Below, piece after piece: positions 1 through 10,622 of a DNA stretch of 64,000 bases; position 1 is the stretch's first letter; each line of letters starts with the position of its first letter. The stretch covers positions 24,058,697-24,122,696 of the forward strand of contig NC_087068.1 in assembly GCF_963678635.1 (NCBI RefSeq), in the 5' to 3' direction. The notes beneath the pieces are model-generated. The model made no database searches. It was not told the DNA's origin and saw nothing but the letters and a program-made list of their open reading frames with translations. The translations under genes were made by a program, and so were the position numbers. This DNA comes from Symsagittifera roscoffensis (taxonomy: Eukaryota > Xenacoelomorpha > Acoela > Convolutidae).

Positions 1-69
1 ATATGGCATCTAATTGCAGCGAGCAAGTTTCCTGCTTGTGTTCTCAAATGTGTCAATTTTCAATTTCAC

Positions 70-119
70 CTTCTTGCATTTACTAAAATGTTCTTTTTAT
101 TACTTCCAACTTTAACCAA
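70..119 (-). CDS. Tentative BAP1-like exon 4
   Basis: After a TTTATTTTCTTTGAAG stretch, an in-phase segment could encode about 16 residues beginning [10 protein letters not shown], loosely like the helix after the conserved IQYLE block. A possible GTGAAA donor lies at 69-64. The intron would be only 40 nt and the acceptor is AAG, so this is a guess. Exon 3 could instead splice to an exon outside the window. Confidence 0.3.
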
Positions 120-3100
120 CTTCAAAGAAAATAAATCACTTGTATCTTAGGTTACTCACCTCTAAGTATTGTATCTTGGACCTGAGCTGTCTTCGTTTAT
201 CAGGTATTACACTGAGCAGGTTGAAGCACACTTCTGAGTCGAAAGTCAACACTCGGTCCCTGATGACTTGTCTGAATCTATCCACCCATGTTTCCCCTCT
301 GTCTTCCCTCCACCCGCCGTGATTAATCGGGTGGGGTTTTAGACCATCCAACTCATACAGTCTAGAATATCGGAATAGCCAGTCAACACCACAAACCTGG
401 CTTTTTTGCGCGATCGCGAAGACGATAGCCAATAAACAGTTGAAAAGTGTCGATCAACTAAAAAACGCCAAAAAACATGATCTTGAAGCTCTTTGAATTT
501 CAGGACTCTTTTATTTTGGACATTTTTCGATAAAACTAGCTAAAAAAAGAAAAAACATTGTGACCAAAATAACTTTTTACTGTTGTTCATTGATACTTGA
601 AAAAAATTTCATAACTTAGATTTTCTGCCTCAAGACGAAGAAAATTTATCAACTCAAAATGAATTCAAATGTTCATATTATTTTCGAAGTTTCTACAAAA
701 ATGAAACGAACACAGTGAAAAATGATTTCAAACGGAAACTGAACCAACCTATTGTTTATTGGAACGAAAGATATGTAGTGGAACTGATCCACAGTTGTTG
801 CTGTCGACACTGCCTCCAGCTCACTCGCATACAAACTACTACTACTGCCCATTTTATTCTGTAACCTCTGTTCAGGAGTCGAGATATTTTTATTTGCGAA
901 GGAGTTGTGGTATTGCTCTAATTTCGCATGTTGGCCAAAGTACACGCCCCTCTGATAGTGAGAGAGGTCTTTCGTCTCTTGATGAATTTGAGCCAGAAGA
1001 TCTCCGACCTCCATTTTTGACATGCAGTTCATAATTATGCTGTTAACACAAAACTTTGCGTCAACAAACTATTTTGAAAAGAATCTGAGTCTTATACGTA
1101 AGCTGCAAAAAAAAATCCCATGAGCAGTAGCGAACCTGCATTCAAAACAGAAAATACGAGTCTGAACAAAAGATCCTCATTGTTTAAATGTCTGCCAAAT
1201 CATGTATGGCGTGGCATGGTTAGGAAAAAACAACATTGGTTCCACAAAAAACTTTATGATGTGCGAAAACAACTCACCCAGAACCAAGTAGGCTCTGCTG
1301 TCTACTTTCAGAACTTAAGACCTAATACAAAGCAAAGAGCAAAAAGAACAATACAGAATGCCTTATTTAACGCGAACAGTTTACATAAACAAATATGCAA
1401 GAAAAACTTTCTTAGAGTGACCCTAGATTCTGACTGCGCCCTATGCCATGACGTATCGGCGAAGACGAACAAATTAAAAATTGTTCGTCTTCGCGCGAAG
1501 TATTCGATCACATCCATAATCCATATTCTGCTCAAATTATAGCGTAAAAACAAAATCGGTTGTACATTTAGGAAAAAATGCAACAACATTAAACGTATAA
1601 ACCATATATAGATTGAAGAGTGTAGGCGATAGAACACCACCTTGTGGTACACCTTGTTTAACATTTTTCATTCCAGAATTTGCGTCTCGAAATTTAAATA
1701 ATGCGAATTGTTTTTGGAGATAGGAGAGCAGCAATCGCTTGATGTTGGTTGTTAAGTCTGAGTTAATGTCATCTATGAGGACGCTGCGATTTACAGTCAA
1801 AACCAGCTGTTAAATTAAGTGCAACCAAGCGAGTTCTTTGGCATGGTTTTTCATGATTAAGTCTTCGTTCATGTGATAATGATCAAAGTAAGTGCCCTCA
1901 CGGTGATTCGGTCTTTCCTAAAATCGTGTTGGTGATTTGCTATTTGTATGTTTAGGCGTAGCTAAGGTATAAGAACCCTTTCCACCAGTTCCGCGACAGT
2001 ATTGTTTTCCATTTCTCCAGATCCTTGTCCTGTTTGGGGTGAATTATGCGTGATATTTTCATTATTTGTGGTATATTGGGAGTGTTGATAGCAAGGGTAA
2101 TGATTTGCGCCAGACACTTAGGGCCAATTATTCCGAGATAGTGTAGCCAAATGGGGGCAATGTGATCAGTGCCTAGGGCCTGATTCTTTAGATTTTTTGA
2201 AAGCTTCCTGTACCATCAGCGGTGAGAGGGTAATTTGGCAAAGCTCAAGTTTTCTAATTTGGCGCATAACTATTCTTGTCTGTTTTGCCAGGCTTTTATG
2301 GGTGGGGGACTGCTCTTGCAGACTATTGGCGCAAAGCTTTGCATTGTAGTATGGGGTCTCGTCAAAAATGATTGGCTTGTTGGGAGTTTTTCGAGGGGTT
2401 CGTCCCGACAGAGTTAAAAGTGGACCATACCTTGCTTGATCTGGATTTATTTTCACAATTTTTCCGAAAAGAAATCAACTTTTGTCATTTTGGGTAGGGT
2501 TGATTATTTTCATATTGAGAGGACATAAGCTGCGATTATTTCCTCAGTTTCTTCTCTGAACTTTTCCCAATTGGCTCTACGGACCATGATATAATTTCGT
2601 CAGGGATATTCTATGATATCTATGGCGCATGTTAAGGTGATTGTTATTGAGAGGTGATCCAAGTCCAGGCAAACTATAAGCTGTGTTTTTCAATTAGAGT
2701 TCATTCCAAGGCTGGGCGAAATCGGACTGCTATCGGGCGAGCTTGCGCATGTAACTGTGATGCAGGTTGATTCATTTTCATTCGAAATCATTTAATTTGA
2801 TTTTTCAAATTTCGTGAGCTAACTTTTCGCCTCTTAAGTCAATATTTAGTTTCGAGTACCAAAAGTTATTGTGTGCAAATAGATCTCTCAATATTATAGC
2901 ATCTTCTAAGTCAAGCATCTTCTATTATCATAAATCCTAGAACTGGTATCAGGTCTCCAAACATTTCTGATACTATTGAGTTTATTGTAGGAAATCGCTT
3001 TCCACATGACGAGAAAAGCCTAGTACCCGAGATGAAGATCGAATGTCGGAGGTCGCACGACGATATTCTTCTGAAGGCTCAGAGGACAAGCAAAATAAAT

Positions 3101-5225
3101 TTCAGGTGGAGGCTTTTATTGAATACAAGCTGATCACTCGCAAATATCTCTCGAGTGATTTTATAATGTCTATAAACCAAGAGTATATGTTATTGCTTGC
3201 ACTCAACAACCTTATTTAACATAGTTATCAGTAACGTTCAGTCATTTTGTTTGGATCAGCGAGCCTTTTTTGGAGTTGACTGTTTTAGTTCAAATGTTAC
3301 TTCCTGTTTCTTCCCCCATGGTATTAACTGATCCTCTAATTCGCATCTTCTGTTTTTTGAAAGTAAATTTAGCTCGTAGGCGTTAACACCAACTGGACCT
3401 CGAAATCGTTGTTCAGGTCCAATACTGAATCAAAACAATAAATGGCGTTTAGGGATGTGACAGCTATGTATCTTCCGGGAGAAAGTTACAAACGTTTTCT
3501 TCACATTATTGCCGTTTTTGAGCGTCCTGTGGTATAAGGATCTGCAACAAGCATAATAATACCTCGGCAAAATCAACGCACTTAGAAATTAGAATAGGAA
3601 TCAAAACACTCCAACGGGCTTTTTTTCGACACTATTACAGGTACTTGAAAATCTTTTAGCATCCTAAGAATCAGGCTGAAAGGGCTTCGATATGATATAA
3701 CACTCCACACAGTCCAATGACTACTTGTTGCACCTGCTTTTGCGTGGAAAACAAAAAACTAAAACACACACGAGTAACAAATTCCTCACAATTTACAATG
3801 GTCGGACCAAAACTGAGGAAAAGAACTACGATTAAGAGCTTTGAAGTCGCGACCAACGAGATTGAACCCCTGTTCATAGAAACGACAGGCTCGGAGTACG
3901 TATTATAATAATAATAACAAAGGATTTAGGAATATATTCCAAGGGTTCGCATAAAACCCAGTCATTGCATTGTTCAAAGTTTAGTTTTCAGTTATAAAAG
4001 TAAGTTTCTTCAGGTCTCTACAGTTGTTGCATTCGCATAAAACGCGCCAAGTGCATGTGTCTGATTCGTTGTAGCGAGTTTTGAAAAACTTTGTGTACAT
4101 TCCTAGAAGTCTGTTTTTGCATTCTGGGTCAAACAATATGTCACATTTGAAGTATTCGTTGTACAGATTGGCATGACGACATGCCCGAAACCAGAAATCT
4201 GACTCGCACTTCTTCAGACGCATTTGTTTGCAGACGAAATTTCGTGTCATTTGAGCTCTTCGGTTTCCAACGTCAGTGATGCTTACATGGCTTCTCCAGT
4301 CGATGTAAACTTTTCCAGCTAGTATTTTTGCAAACAGCAGTCCAACATGAAGCTCTTGGTATAGAGACAAAGGAAAGATGTTAAGGAAGGATGCTGAGTT
4401 TGTCTTTATAGGAGATATGGCTATTGCTTGTCATGAAAATCCACGAGATCGCTTTCCGCTGCACACTTTCTATGATTCCTAAGTCGCCTTTTGATCGTTT
4501 CCAGATAGCTGAACCGTAGCACAGAATTGGCACAACGTAACAGATATATGCGTTTTTTCTGGTCGCGAAATTCGCCTTTGAGAGATTCCTTTTGAGTACG
4601 AAGAGAGCGTTTAAGGCTTTTTCAGCCCCCTTTTTTGCGTGTTGCGTCTATGAGAGCGTGTCGGTTATCAGGATACCCAGATCTTTCATTTCTTCTGGGT
4701 ACGTATGTAAAACATAGGGCTGCGTGAAGTTTGCCAAAACACAAGAATACGCAGACGCCAATACTAAGAAACATCTAGAGCTAAACAGTAATACCTTCAG
4801 ACAAATTGCACAATGGTGTTGGTATGGTGTTAAACCGATTAAAATTCCAAGAAAACGATACCTCAAAAACTTACGGGCGTTTTCGTCAAAGCTATGCATA
4901 GGAATGCAACAAACCTGAGCAACGCATGACTGGCACAGGAATTTTCTTTCACTTGGTGAGCAAAGTATACATTATCTAATTCGCTTGCATCCTTCACATA
5001 GTTGAAGTGGTAGGCTTGACGTCTTGACGTTCTTGTCTGACCCGAGGGAGACCAACGAAAAAGGAAGATGAACCCATACACTATACCGTTGGGAAACTCC
5101 CCGTCGATATCATAAATTTCGTCAACCTGGACTCCCTGCACGCCCATGCGCTCCATGAGGAGCGTGAATACACCTGGGTCGCTTTCCAGTTCATGCCAGA
5201 CGGAAGTGGACATTTGATTGTGCAT
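70..5225 (-). CDS. BAP1/Calypso-type ubiquitin C-terminal hydrolase (5' part, intron-containing)
   Basis: Deubiquitinase of the UCH family (peptidase C12). BAP1/Calypso orthologues remove ubiquitin from histone H2A in the nucleus as part of the Polycomb PR-DUB complex. Three exons on the minus strand (5225-4915, 1039-749, 361-160) join with consistent phases into 268 residues. Catalytic residues seen are Gln91 in FAHQ, Cys97 in NSCASH, His191 in QFHYISFVP and Asp206 in LYELDG; the His-Asp spacing of 15 matches human BAP1. All splice sites are GT-AG. Met1 at 5225 is followed at once by the family N-terminus ([14 protein letters not shown]), and Met5 is an alternative start. The N-terminal catalytic domain is complete; the C-terminal UCHL5/ULD-like region should lie beyond base 1. 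A fourth exon (119-70) is tentative. It could be another long UCH, but the VQVDEIYDI and YGFIFLF blocks favour BAP1 over UCHL5. No frameshifts are seen. Confidence 0.88.
160..361 (-). CDS. BAP1-like exon 3
   Basis: Starts after a TTCTAG acceptor (363-362). It completes Arg201 and continues [17 protein letters not shown] with catalytic Asp206, then the [12 protein letters not shown] block typical of BAP1 (about residues 248-259). It ends at TTAGAG with a consensus GTGAGT donor (159-154). The 67 codons after the split one are open throughout. Confidence 0.86.
749..1039 (-). CDS. BAP1-like exon 2
   Basis: Starts after a TTAACAG acceptor (1041-1040) and completes Ser104, giving ALLS-IIMNC as in the family motif after the catalytic Cys. 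It encodes residues 104-200 plus two bases of codon 201: the crossover-loop region with low-complexity Ser, then the catalytic His191 in [12 protein letters not shown]. It ends at AATAG with a GTTGGT donor at 748. Confidence 0.86.
1459..1494. repeat. Perfect 14-bp inverted repeat with 8-nt loop
   Basis: The left arm 1459-1472 and right arm 1481-1494 are exact reverse complements (GCGAAGACGAACAA), with loop ATTAAAAA. It lies in BAP1 intron 1, just past the 3' edge of the minus-strand LINE fragment, so it may be a LINE 3' structure, a small MITE relic, or an unrelated hairpin that would form in the pre-mRNA. Confidence 0.85.
1500..2940 (-). mobile_element. Decayed LINE fragment (endonuclease to RT), Jockey-superfamily-like
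   Basis: Read on the minus strand in order: an APE-type endonuclease end with SSPDS and [10 protein letters not shown] blocks (about 2790-2580); the linker with [14 protein letters not shown] and the GPR(A)LGTDHIAP-like start of RT (2456-2150); [10 protein letters not shown]; an ANHQHDFRK block; then RT motif [20 protein letters not shown] at 1690-1605. Frames change and stops occur (for example the AFDTVN-like block is broken), so it is a fossil. The sequence diverges before the YADD catalytic box, so this fragment lacks the end of RT. It sits in BAP1 intron 1 on the same strand as the gene. Clade assignment is by motif style only. Confidence 0.75.
3981..4880 (-). mobile_element. Decayed LINE C-terminal fragment (RT thumb and tail)
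   Basis: The minus strand reads [15 protein letters not shown] (about 4710-4665), then [48 protein letters not shown] (about 4620-4430), then an open 129-residue stretch [19 protein letters not shown] with several Cys. This is the order after the YADD box in Jockey-like LINE RTs. It lies upstream (in element sense) of the EN-RT piece at 1.5-2.9 kb, so the two are separate or rearranged insertions, not one continuous copy. Stops and a frameshift are present. The 3' end near 3980 may be the true LINE tail. Confidence 0.7.
4915..5225 (-). CDS. BAP1-like exon 1
   Basis: Encodes residues 1-103 plus two bases of codon 104. It contains the UCH N-terminus, the VQVDEIYDI block, the YGFIFLFRW strand, the oxyanion-hole Gln91 and the nucleophile Cys97. 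It ends at CTCAG with a GTTTGT donor (intron bases from 4914). The split Ser codon AG/C is completed exactly by exon 2. Confidence 0.88.
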
Positions 5226-5229
5226 TGCA

Positions 5230-6070
5230 TGCTCTGAAATCTTACTCGTTTACAGTGTTTTAATTGTTTTTTTTTAAAATTTTCAACAATGTCATATTAT
5301 TGTTTTAATAAAGGAACATGGGTAGAGGCAATAAAATATTTCAGTTTTAAATCAGACGGGGAATCCAACTTAACACGCCTTCCGTCATGCCACGGTCCGT
5401 GCACAGGTTGGACAGAGCCATACCAACGCCATATAAATACTTTTAGGAATAAATCAAGTCGATTTTAAAGCATCCAGAGAATTGTCAATTAAAATCTACC
5501 CTCCTCGATTATAGCACCAATGGAATTGTCTATGTTGTATGTATTTCTAAGTTTTTTGCACCCCTTGAGGCAAACAATTGCACTCCTCAGCTTGCACTTA
5601 TTTAGAGTCATACGAAGTTTATTGTGTCGGAGTATGATTCGGTCCGTTTTTCGGTTAATTTCTGCTAGTTTCTGGACGGTTTTTGTAGAGCCTGGTGCTG
5701 CTCCTCCACTACACAAATACATAGACAAAAATTAGTGGAACAAAGCTGCTGTGTTCCACATCCAGAAATCTTTGATGGTATTTTAATGAATGTGAGGGGG
5801 CTTGATAGGGGGGAGGTTACAAAGGGGGGTTGGTAAGATAAAGGTTCGTGGTTAGAAAATGTAAAAAAGTGGGCCTTATTACCGTAACCATACAACCTAT
5901 TGGAGTAGGAACGGCTATAAAATCTAAATTTTAAATTCAACTGTTGAACTAGATAATCGACTGAATTTGTTTTGAAAATTTGTTGCATTGAGAAGAGTTG
6001 AAGGTTTTTATAAACTATTGATATCATATTAACACCTGTATATAGACGAAAATTGTAATTAAAAACAAAA
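5230..6070. other. Spacer between BAP1-like gene and gypsy element A
   Basis: Apart from the weak LINE-like stretch at 5489-5728, no gene is visible. G-rich runs at 5795-5835 on the plus strand look purine-tract-like. I searched by eye for a 5' LTR matching the LTR-like sequence at 22.77 kb and saw none. The BAP1 promoter should lie here on the minus strand, but no clear TATA box was found. Confidence 0.4.
5489..5728 (-). pseudogene. Possible LINE RT palm/thumb fragment
   Basis: A 79-residue open stretch with KLRMTLNKCK and a later NTYNIDNSI....EEGRF. The spacing resembles the segment just before the KDLG block of Jockey-like RTs. No catalytic box is present and the match is short. It lies upstream of the BAP1-like start, so it could also be unrelated sequence read by chance. 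Confidence 0.28.
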
Positions 6071-7870
6071 ATGAAGAGAACAAGAGTGTCGTTACCAGAA
6101 AAAGGCAGAGACGTACAAAGGCACAATCGCCCAATAGGGCAGCCGAGAGATAACACCGGTTAAAACGATGCCAATACTGCAGAAGAAATATGTTTCAGTT
6201 AACATGCAAAGCAACAAAGAAAAGAAAAAGGTGATGGACACAACTGAAGGAAAGCTAACGAAACGAAAGAGTGCGTCTGTCACTGAAGTTGATCTAGAGA
6301 CACCTGAACAAAGTATTGACGATGTCGAGAAGAAAAGAACAGAATCAACGCAAATGCCAAACGCTGAAAAACAAGTTGAGCAAAAACAATTGAGTTCTCG
6401 CCAATGAGCGATAGAGCAACAACCCGGAAACGATAAAATACGATTCCCAGATAAAGAGGACATACTTCACGGAGAGATTTGCAGCTATGGTGGGGATTAG
6501 GCCGAAAGATAAGGAGGGAATGATTACAAGGCCCGGCAAAAGCAAGACCTTTCGAACAGATTCTACCATTACAACGGAGGCCGGCGATGGAGGGCAACAG
6601 AGCAAAGAATCCACAGAGAAAAAAGCGTGCCACTCAGCAGTACCTGTAACAGAATTGAAATTACCACCGGTGGATTTGGGAGACTTGATGCTAAAGTTGG
6701 AGCAGAAAGACAAAAAGCTCAAGAGCGGCAAGGAAGACCGAGAGGAGATGACAAGAGAGGTCCGATACAAAAAAAATTGAGAATCTTGACAACTACTCCA
6801 CCTTAGCAAGAGCAACTGAGGAGAAATTACAACAAATGGCTGAAAGAGTAGAGACAACTGACAAGGAACGAGAGAAGTTCAACAAGAAGGATATGGAGGT
6901 AAAGAAAAAACGGTATGAAACTGTAAATGACAAGCTCTGGAGTCTGCAGACGTGAAGGGACACGATGAGCAGAGACCAAGCTGAGAGTTGCTGTGGCATA
7001 CAGTCTAAATTGGATGCGCTCTTGAGAAATTCTATCAACCAAGATAAAGCAGTAGCAGAGAAAACAGTGAAACATTCAATAAGAAGGGTAGACTTTACGG
7101 ATCGTAAACGGTAAAGAGAGCAACAAAAGGAGGTGCATCAAATTCAACGAGAATTCCAAGGGAATCGAACGTACACGCGAGTGTAGCACCAGATGCCATG
7201 AGATGGGCAAACACTTGGGAAATGATGAACGAGATTTTCAAAGCATTTGCCAAGAGAAAAACGGAGTCAAGCGAAAGAGGAGGTGGCAAGTCGAGAAAGA
7301 CTTTCAAGAATTCAAAAGAGTTCAAAGGTGATTCGGATGGTTGCATAGACACGTGGGTTGAGGTGATGAGGCTACATCTTGAGCAATACAACTGGAATCA
7401 TGAAAAACAAGCACGCACGGTGATACTAAGCAATCTGGAGGGCACATCACTGAAGTGCATGGTTGCCAAGAAGGAAAGAACGTGATATAGCGGACAGGAC
7501 TTTCGAAATTGTATTGAATCGTTTTGGATCTGGATTGAAGGTCATCAACCTTTGATGAATTTTGAGAAAAAGAGACAAAGGGATGGCGAATCGATTGATC
7601 GATTTTTGGATGACAGAGAGCTTGAGAAGAAAAAGTGAACCGGAGGAGTCAACCAACAGGAAGAACTTGAGCATTGCTTCAAAATTCATCGATGTTGGCA
7701 ATCTATTATACGCTATCGAAAGATAACGCACAACCCCTGAAGAGTTGACACAGAAAACCAGAGAACGCATGTTAATGAAACCAAAGAGTTAATCATTTCC
7801 AGAAAACCGAAATCTTCAAGGAGTGAGCCAGTAACAACGGTCGACGTGGTACAAGCCGAGAGACGACATG
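6071..7870 (+). pseudogene. gypsy A gag (coiled coil plus capsid), broken
   Basis: A short start ORF at ATG 6071 (MKRTRVSLPEKG) runs to a stop at 6163. Lys/Glu-rich blocks at 6168-6407 and 6487-6780, and a heptad-like segment about 6781-6960 (ATEEKLQQMAERVETTDKER), predict a coiled coil. The capsid part is clear at 7300-7485 (CIDTWVEVMRLHLEQ and VILSNLEGTSLKCMVAKKE), a typical metavirid Gag sequence, and continues in other frames to about 7770 (FEKKRQRDGESIDRFLDD). At least three frame changes and several stops make it non-functional. Confidence 0.75.
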
Positions 7871-7884
7871 TACAAACGCAGGTC

Positions 7885-7936
7885 AAGTTCAAATTGTGAG
7901 TCGTCAGATCATTACGTAGCGGAGTGCAACTCTTAA
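7885..7936 (+). pseudogene. Degenerate CCHC zinc knuckle of gypsy A nucleocapsid
   Basis: The reading SSSNCESSDHYVAEC keeps the C-x4-H-x4-C half of a retroviral-type CCHC knuckle, but the first Cys position reads Ser. A stop follows immediately. The position between capsid and protease fits nucleocapsid. Confidence 0.55.
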
Positions 7937-8534
7937 AAACAAGTAAGGAAAGCCTGCGTTATGCACCAGACGAGGACGACATGCACCAGATGTAACAAGA
8001 TGAATTTTATAGTGAAGTGATAATCACGATTGGCGCGAGATGTTTCTTCTACCAGGAAGGTGCTTCAGTATGGATTGCTTTCTCTTTTTCGGAAGCCGTA
8101 AAGAATCAAATCACCCGAAACACAAGTTAGCGCTAGCGGCGAAATACCAGAAATAGAAAGGCTGGATACCAAAAATAGACATGCTGAGAGTGACTTGCAG
8201 AACAAGGACGTGATAAAAGATGAACTGTCGACGAAATCTGTGAATGTGGTGATCGAAGAGGAAAAAACCAAGGGGCAGAAGCCAAATTTAGGCTGGGGAT
8301 GAAATATCAGAAAGCAGCAGCAGATGCAATGCATAAAACGAAACAAGATTTGGCAACATAGGAAATTGAACAGAGGCTAAGACAGGAAGTAGAAAAACAA
8401 CAAAGAGATGAGACGTTGTCAGCAACAAGAGCCCAACGTGAGATAAAAGACAATCTGAAGACCAGGGGCAATTGTTACACCTTAAAAATGGCGACTAGAA
8501 ACCTTTCGGGATCACGAAGATAGGAGCGAGAATA

Positions 8535-9240
8535 ATGTCAATGATCACCACAGGTGGCCACGAAGTAACGCGGAACTTACGCGAACCAAGTGACCAAACA
8601 CTGATGTTTACAGACGTATATGCGGACTATTTGCGAACCATTAGTCCTCAAACTCCATCGAAAGCGATCAGAGCACTACTGACAAGAGGCGGTGGAAAAT
8701 CGATAAGAGTGGACAGCAGGTACACCGAGGCGTATGGTTCATACGAGGTCATACTACATATAGATGGAATCATTATCTACACAAAGAAATTGACAAATTG
8801 ATAACGTGCGATGATGACCTGGCGGGCCAAATTTTCGTGGGTCGAGAAGACCTCATGGTGAGGGCGATTAAATATTGCGCAACGCTAGCGCAATTGAATA
8901 TTGCGCAATGGATATTGCGGGAGACGCTATGCATTTGAGCACGGTAGCGGACGTGTCTGCTCATGTAGTAGACATAAATGGAAGAAAGACGCATTGAAAA
9001 GAGTTAGTGAGCGTGATACCAAAAGGGGACATGGAGACGGATCGAATTTGACAAAGAAGACCTGAAAGACTCCAGGATCCGGTTGTCAGCGGCAAACATA
9101 GGGGCACTAAGGGTACTTGCCAGAACAACGATAGGACCATTAAATTTGAGACAACGCAATATGTGGATGAGTTTTTTTTGCTATGGAAAATCTAGATGAA
9201 TCGGATCAATTCATTTTGGGCAAGGATTTCACCAGGATCA
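8535..9240 (+). pseudogene. gypsy A protease region, active site missing
   Basis: Flanks of a retropepsin-like domain are visible: ILHIDGIIIYTK (about 8750-8785), DLAGQIFVGREDL (about 8815-8855), LVSVIPKG (about 9004-9030), IRLSAANIGALRVLAR (about 9078-9125) and the C-terminal ESDQFILGKDF block (about 9200-9233). Between GRKTH and LVSVIP (8980-9010), where the D-T/S-G catalytic triplet should sit, no such triplet occurs in any frame, which suggests a short deletion. Frames change at least three times. Confidence 0.6.
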
Positions 9241-9689
9241 TTGATTTAACGATAGATATAAACAATGCGATGTTCAGGATTCGAAATCTGGAGAGGAAAT
9301 ACGAAGTAAAAGCGGTAAATTTGATAATGACACAGGATTGCAAAGCTCCGGTTTTCTTGAGTAGGAGGGCGAGGTTGAAAGCCAATGAGGCTGCAATTGT
9401 AATCTTGAGCATGAAGAACAACAATGAACTCAGTGATAATAAACAACTATGCGTAGTTCCAAATCCAAGTAGCAAAAGTGCTGCTATTTTAGGAAGATCA
9501 TTCTCGATCACCAAGAGTAGCCTCTGTGTCAGTGTCTTGTTGAATACTCTTGATATATCAATTACAATCCAGATAGGGAGGAAAGTAGGATACGCCTTAC
9601 CGGTGAAAACTAGATATAAAATGACTGAATATATTAACAATTATGAAATTTTGATTGTGCGAATCATAAGGACAAGAAATGTATCTTGA
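9183..9689 (+). pseudogene. gypsy A protease end and PR-RT linker
   Basis: An open 168-residue block. It begins with the ILGKDF motif that closes retroviral-type aspartic proteases, then has a linker with APVFLSRRARLKANEA and GRSFSITKSSLCVSVLLNT. No second catalytic motif is seen. A further 70-residue linker block follows at 9686-9898 in another frame (DGLSSCSNFPEKPTTEELEL), leading to RT. Confidence 0.6.
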
Positions 9690-9889
9690 GTAGATTGAAG
9701 CGAATAAAAAATTCATCGGTTGTCATCAATTTATTTAGGTCAGAAACAGAGGATGGACTGTCGAGCTGTTCCAACTTTCCAGAAAAACCCACAACAGAGG
9801 AATTGGAATTGGATCAACCGGTTTTACCAGAAAAAAACATGTATGTAGCGAGGAAAAACGGACGGACAGCTCAAAGCCATCAAGGTGGT

Positions 9890-10600
9890 GTTAGATAGGA
9901 ATCAGGATGTTTTCTCGGGACACCAGGAGGTATTGGGTGTTGTAATTTTGTTGAACATGAGATAGAGTAAGAGGAGACGGCGGTACCGCACAGGGAGGGG
10001 GCGAGTTGCATGACCCCACACACATCTGACGCTTGTAGAAAAGAAATAGAAATGCTTCTAAAATATGACATGTTAGAACCATCCAATTCACCGTGGGCGT
10101 GTGGAGTAGTGATGGCCAAAAAGAATGGATATCAACTGAGATTTTGCGGTGACTTTCGATATCTGAGTTCCGTGACGGTGAAGGATGCTTATTCCATCTC
10201 GAGGATAGATGAGAGCCTTTCAAAGTTACGGGATGCATTTTTTTTACAAATCTTGATCTGGGATTGGCTTCCTAGCAGGTACCACTTAGGAAACAAGATA
10301 AAGGAGAAAACGGGATTTGCTTGCCAGCTGGCTCTGTTTCAGTGTAAAAGGATGCCGTTCGGCCTATGAAATGCGACAGCCATTTTCGAGACATTGATGT
10401 CATAAGCACTAACAAGAGTAACGAAACATGGCAATGTGTTGCGTGCAATGCATGATGTGGTGATAGCGACACCGACTCTTCAGGATCATATCAGATCCAG
10501 ACGCAAGAGAGGCAGTGCTGACTGGGAAGTCACTAAAGACTGGACATCGGTTTATGAGCTTGCTTGGTTTCGCGAACTAATTTAAAGAGTTCATCAAGTG
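9890..10600 (+). pseudogene. gypsy A reverse transcriptase, broken
   Basis: RNA-directed DNA polymerase of Ty3/gypsy type. Readable blocks are ACRKEIEMLLKYDMLEPSNS, WACGVVMAKKNGYQLRFCGD, FRYLSSVTVKDAYSISRID (residues 8-65 of the ORF from 10010), then FACQLALFQCKRMPFGL at 10314-10367 followed by a stop. The motif A aspartate (LDLG) is out of frame because of a T-run slip near 10238-10246. The YxDD box position (about 10445-10460) reads AMHDVVIATPT, so the double Asp is lost. Most of the palm and thumb after this is deleted or scrambled. Confidence 0.8.
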
Positions 10601-10622
10601 TTACGCGGACACGGTATACCCG

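Noticed and set aside
1120-1542. 140-residue plus-strand open frame in the BAP1 intron
   Set aside because: Antisense to the host gene, lacks any recognisable motif, and runs into the hairpin and LINE edge. Likely chance.
6092-6857. Long minus-strand open frames (123-170 aa), Ser/Phe/Leu-rich
   Set aside because: These are the complement of the Lys/Glu-rich gag coiled-coil region; such composition gives open Ser/Phe-rich antisense frames.
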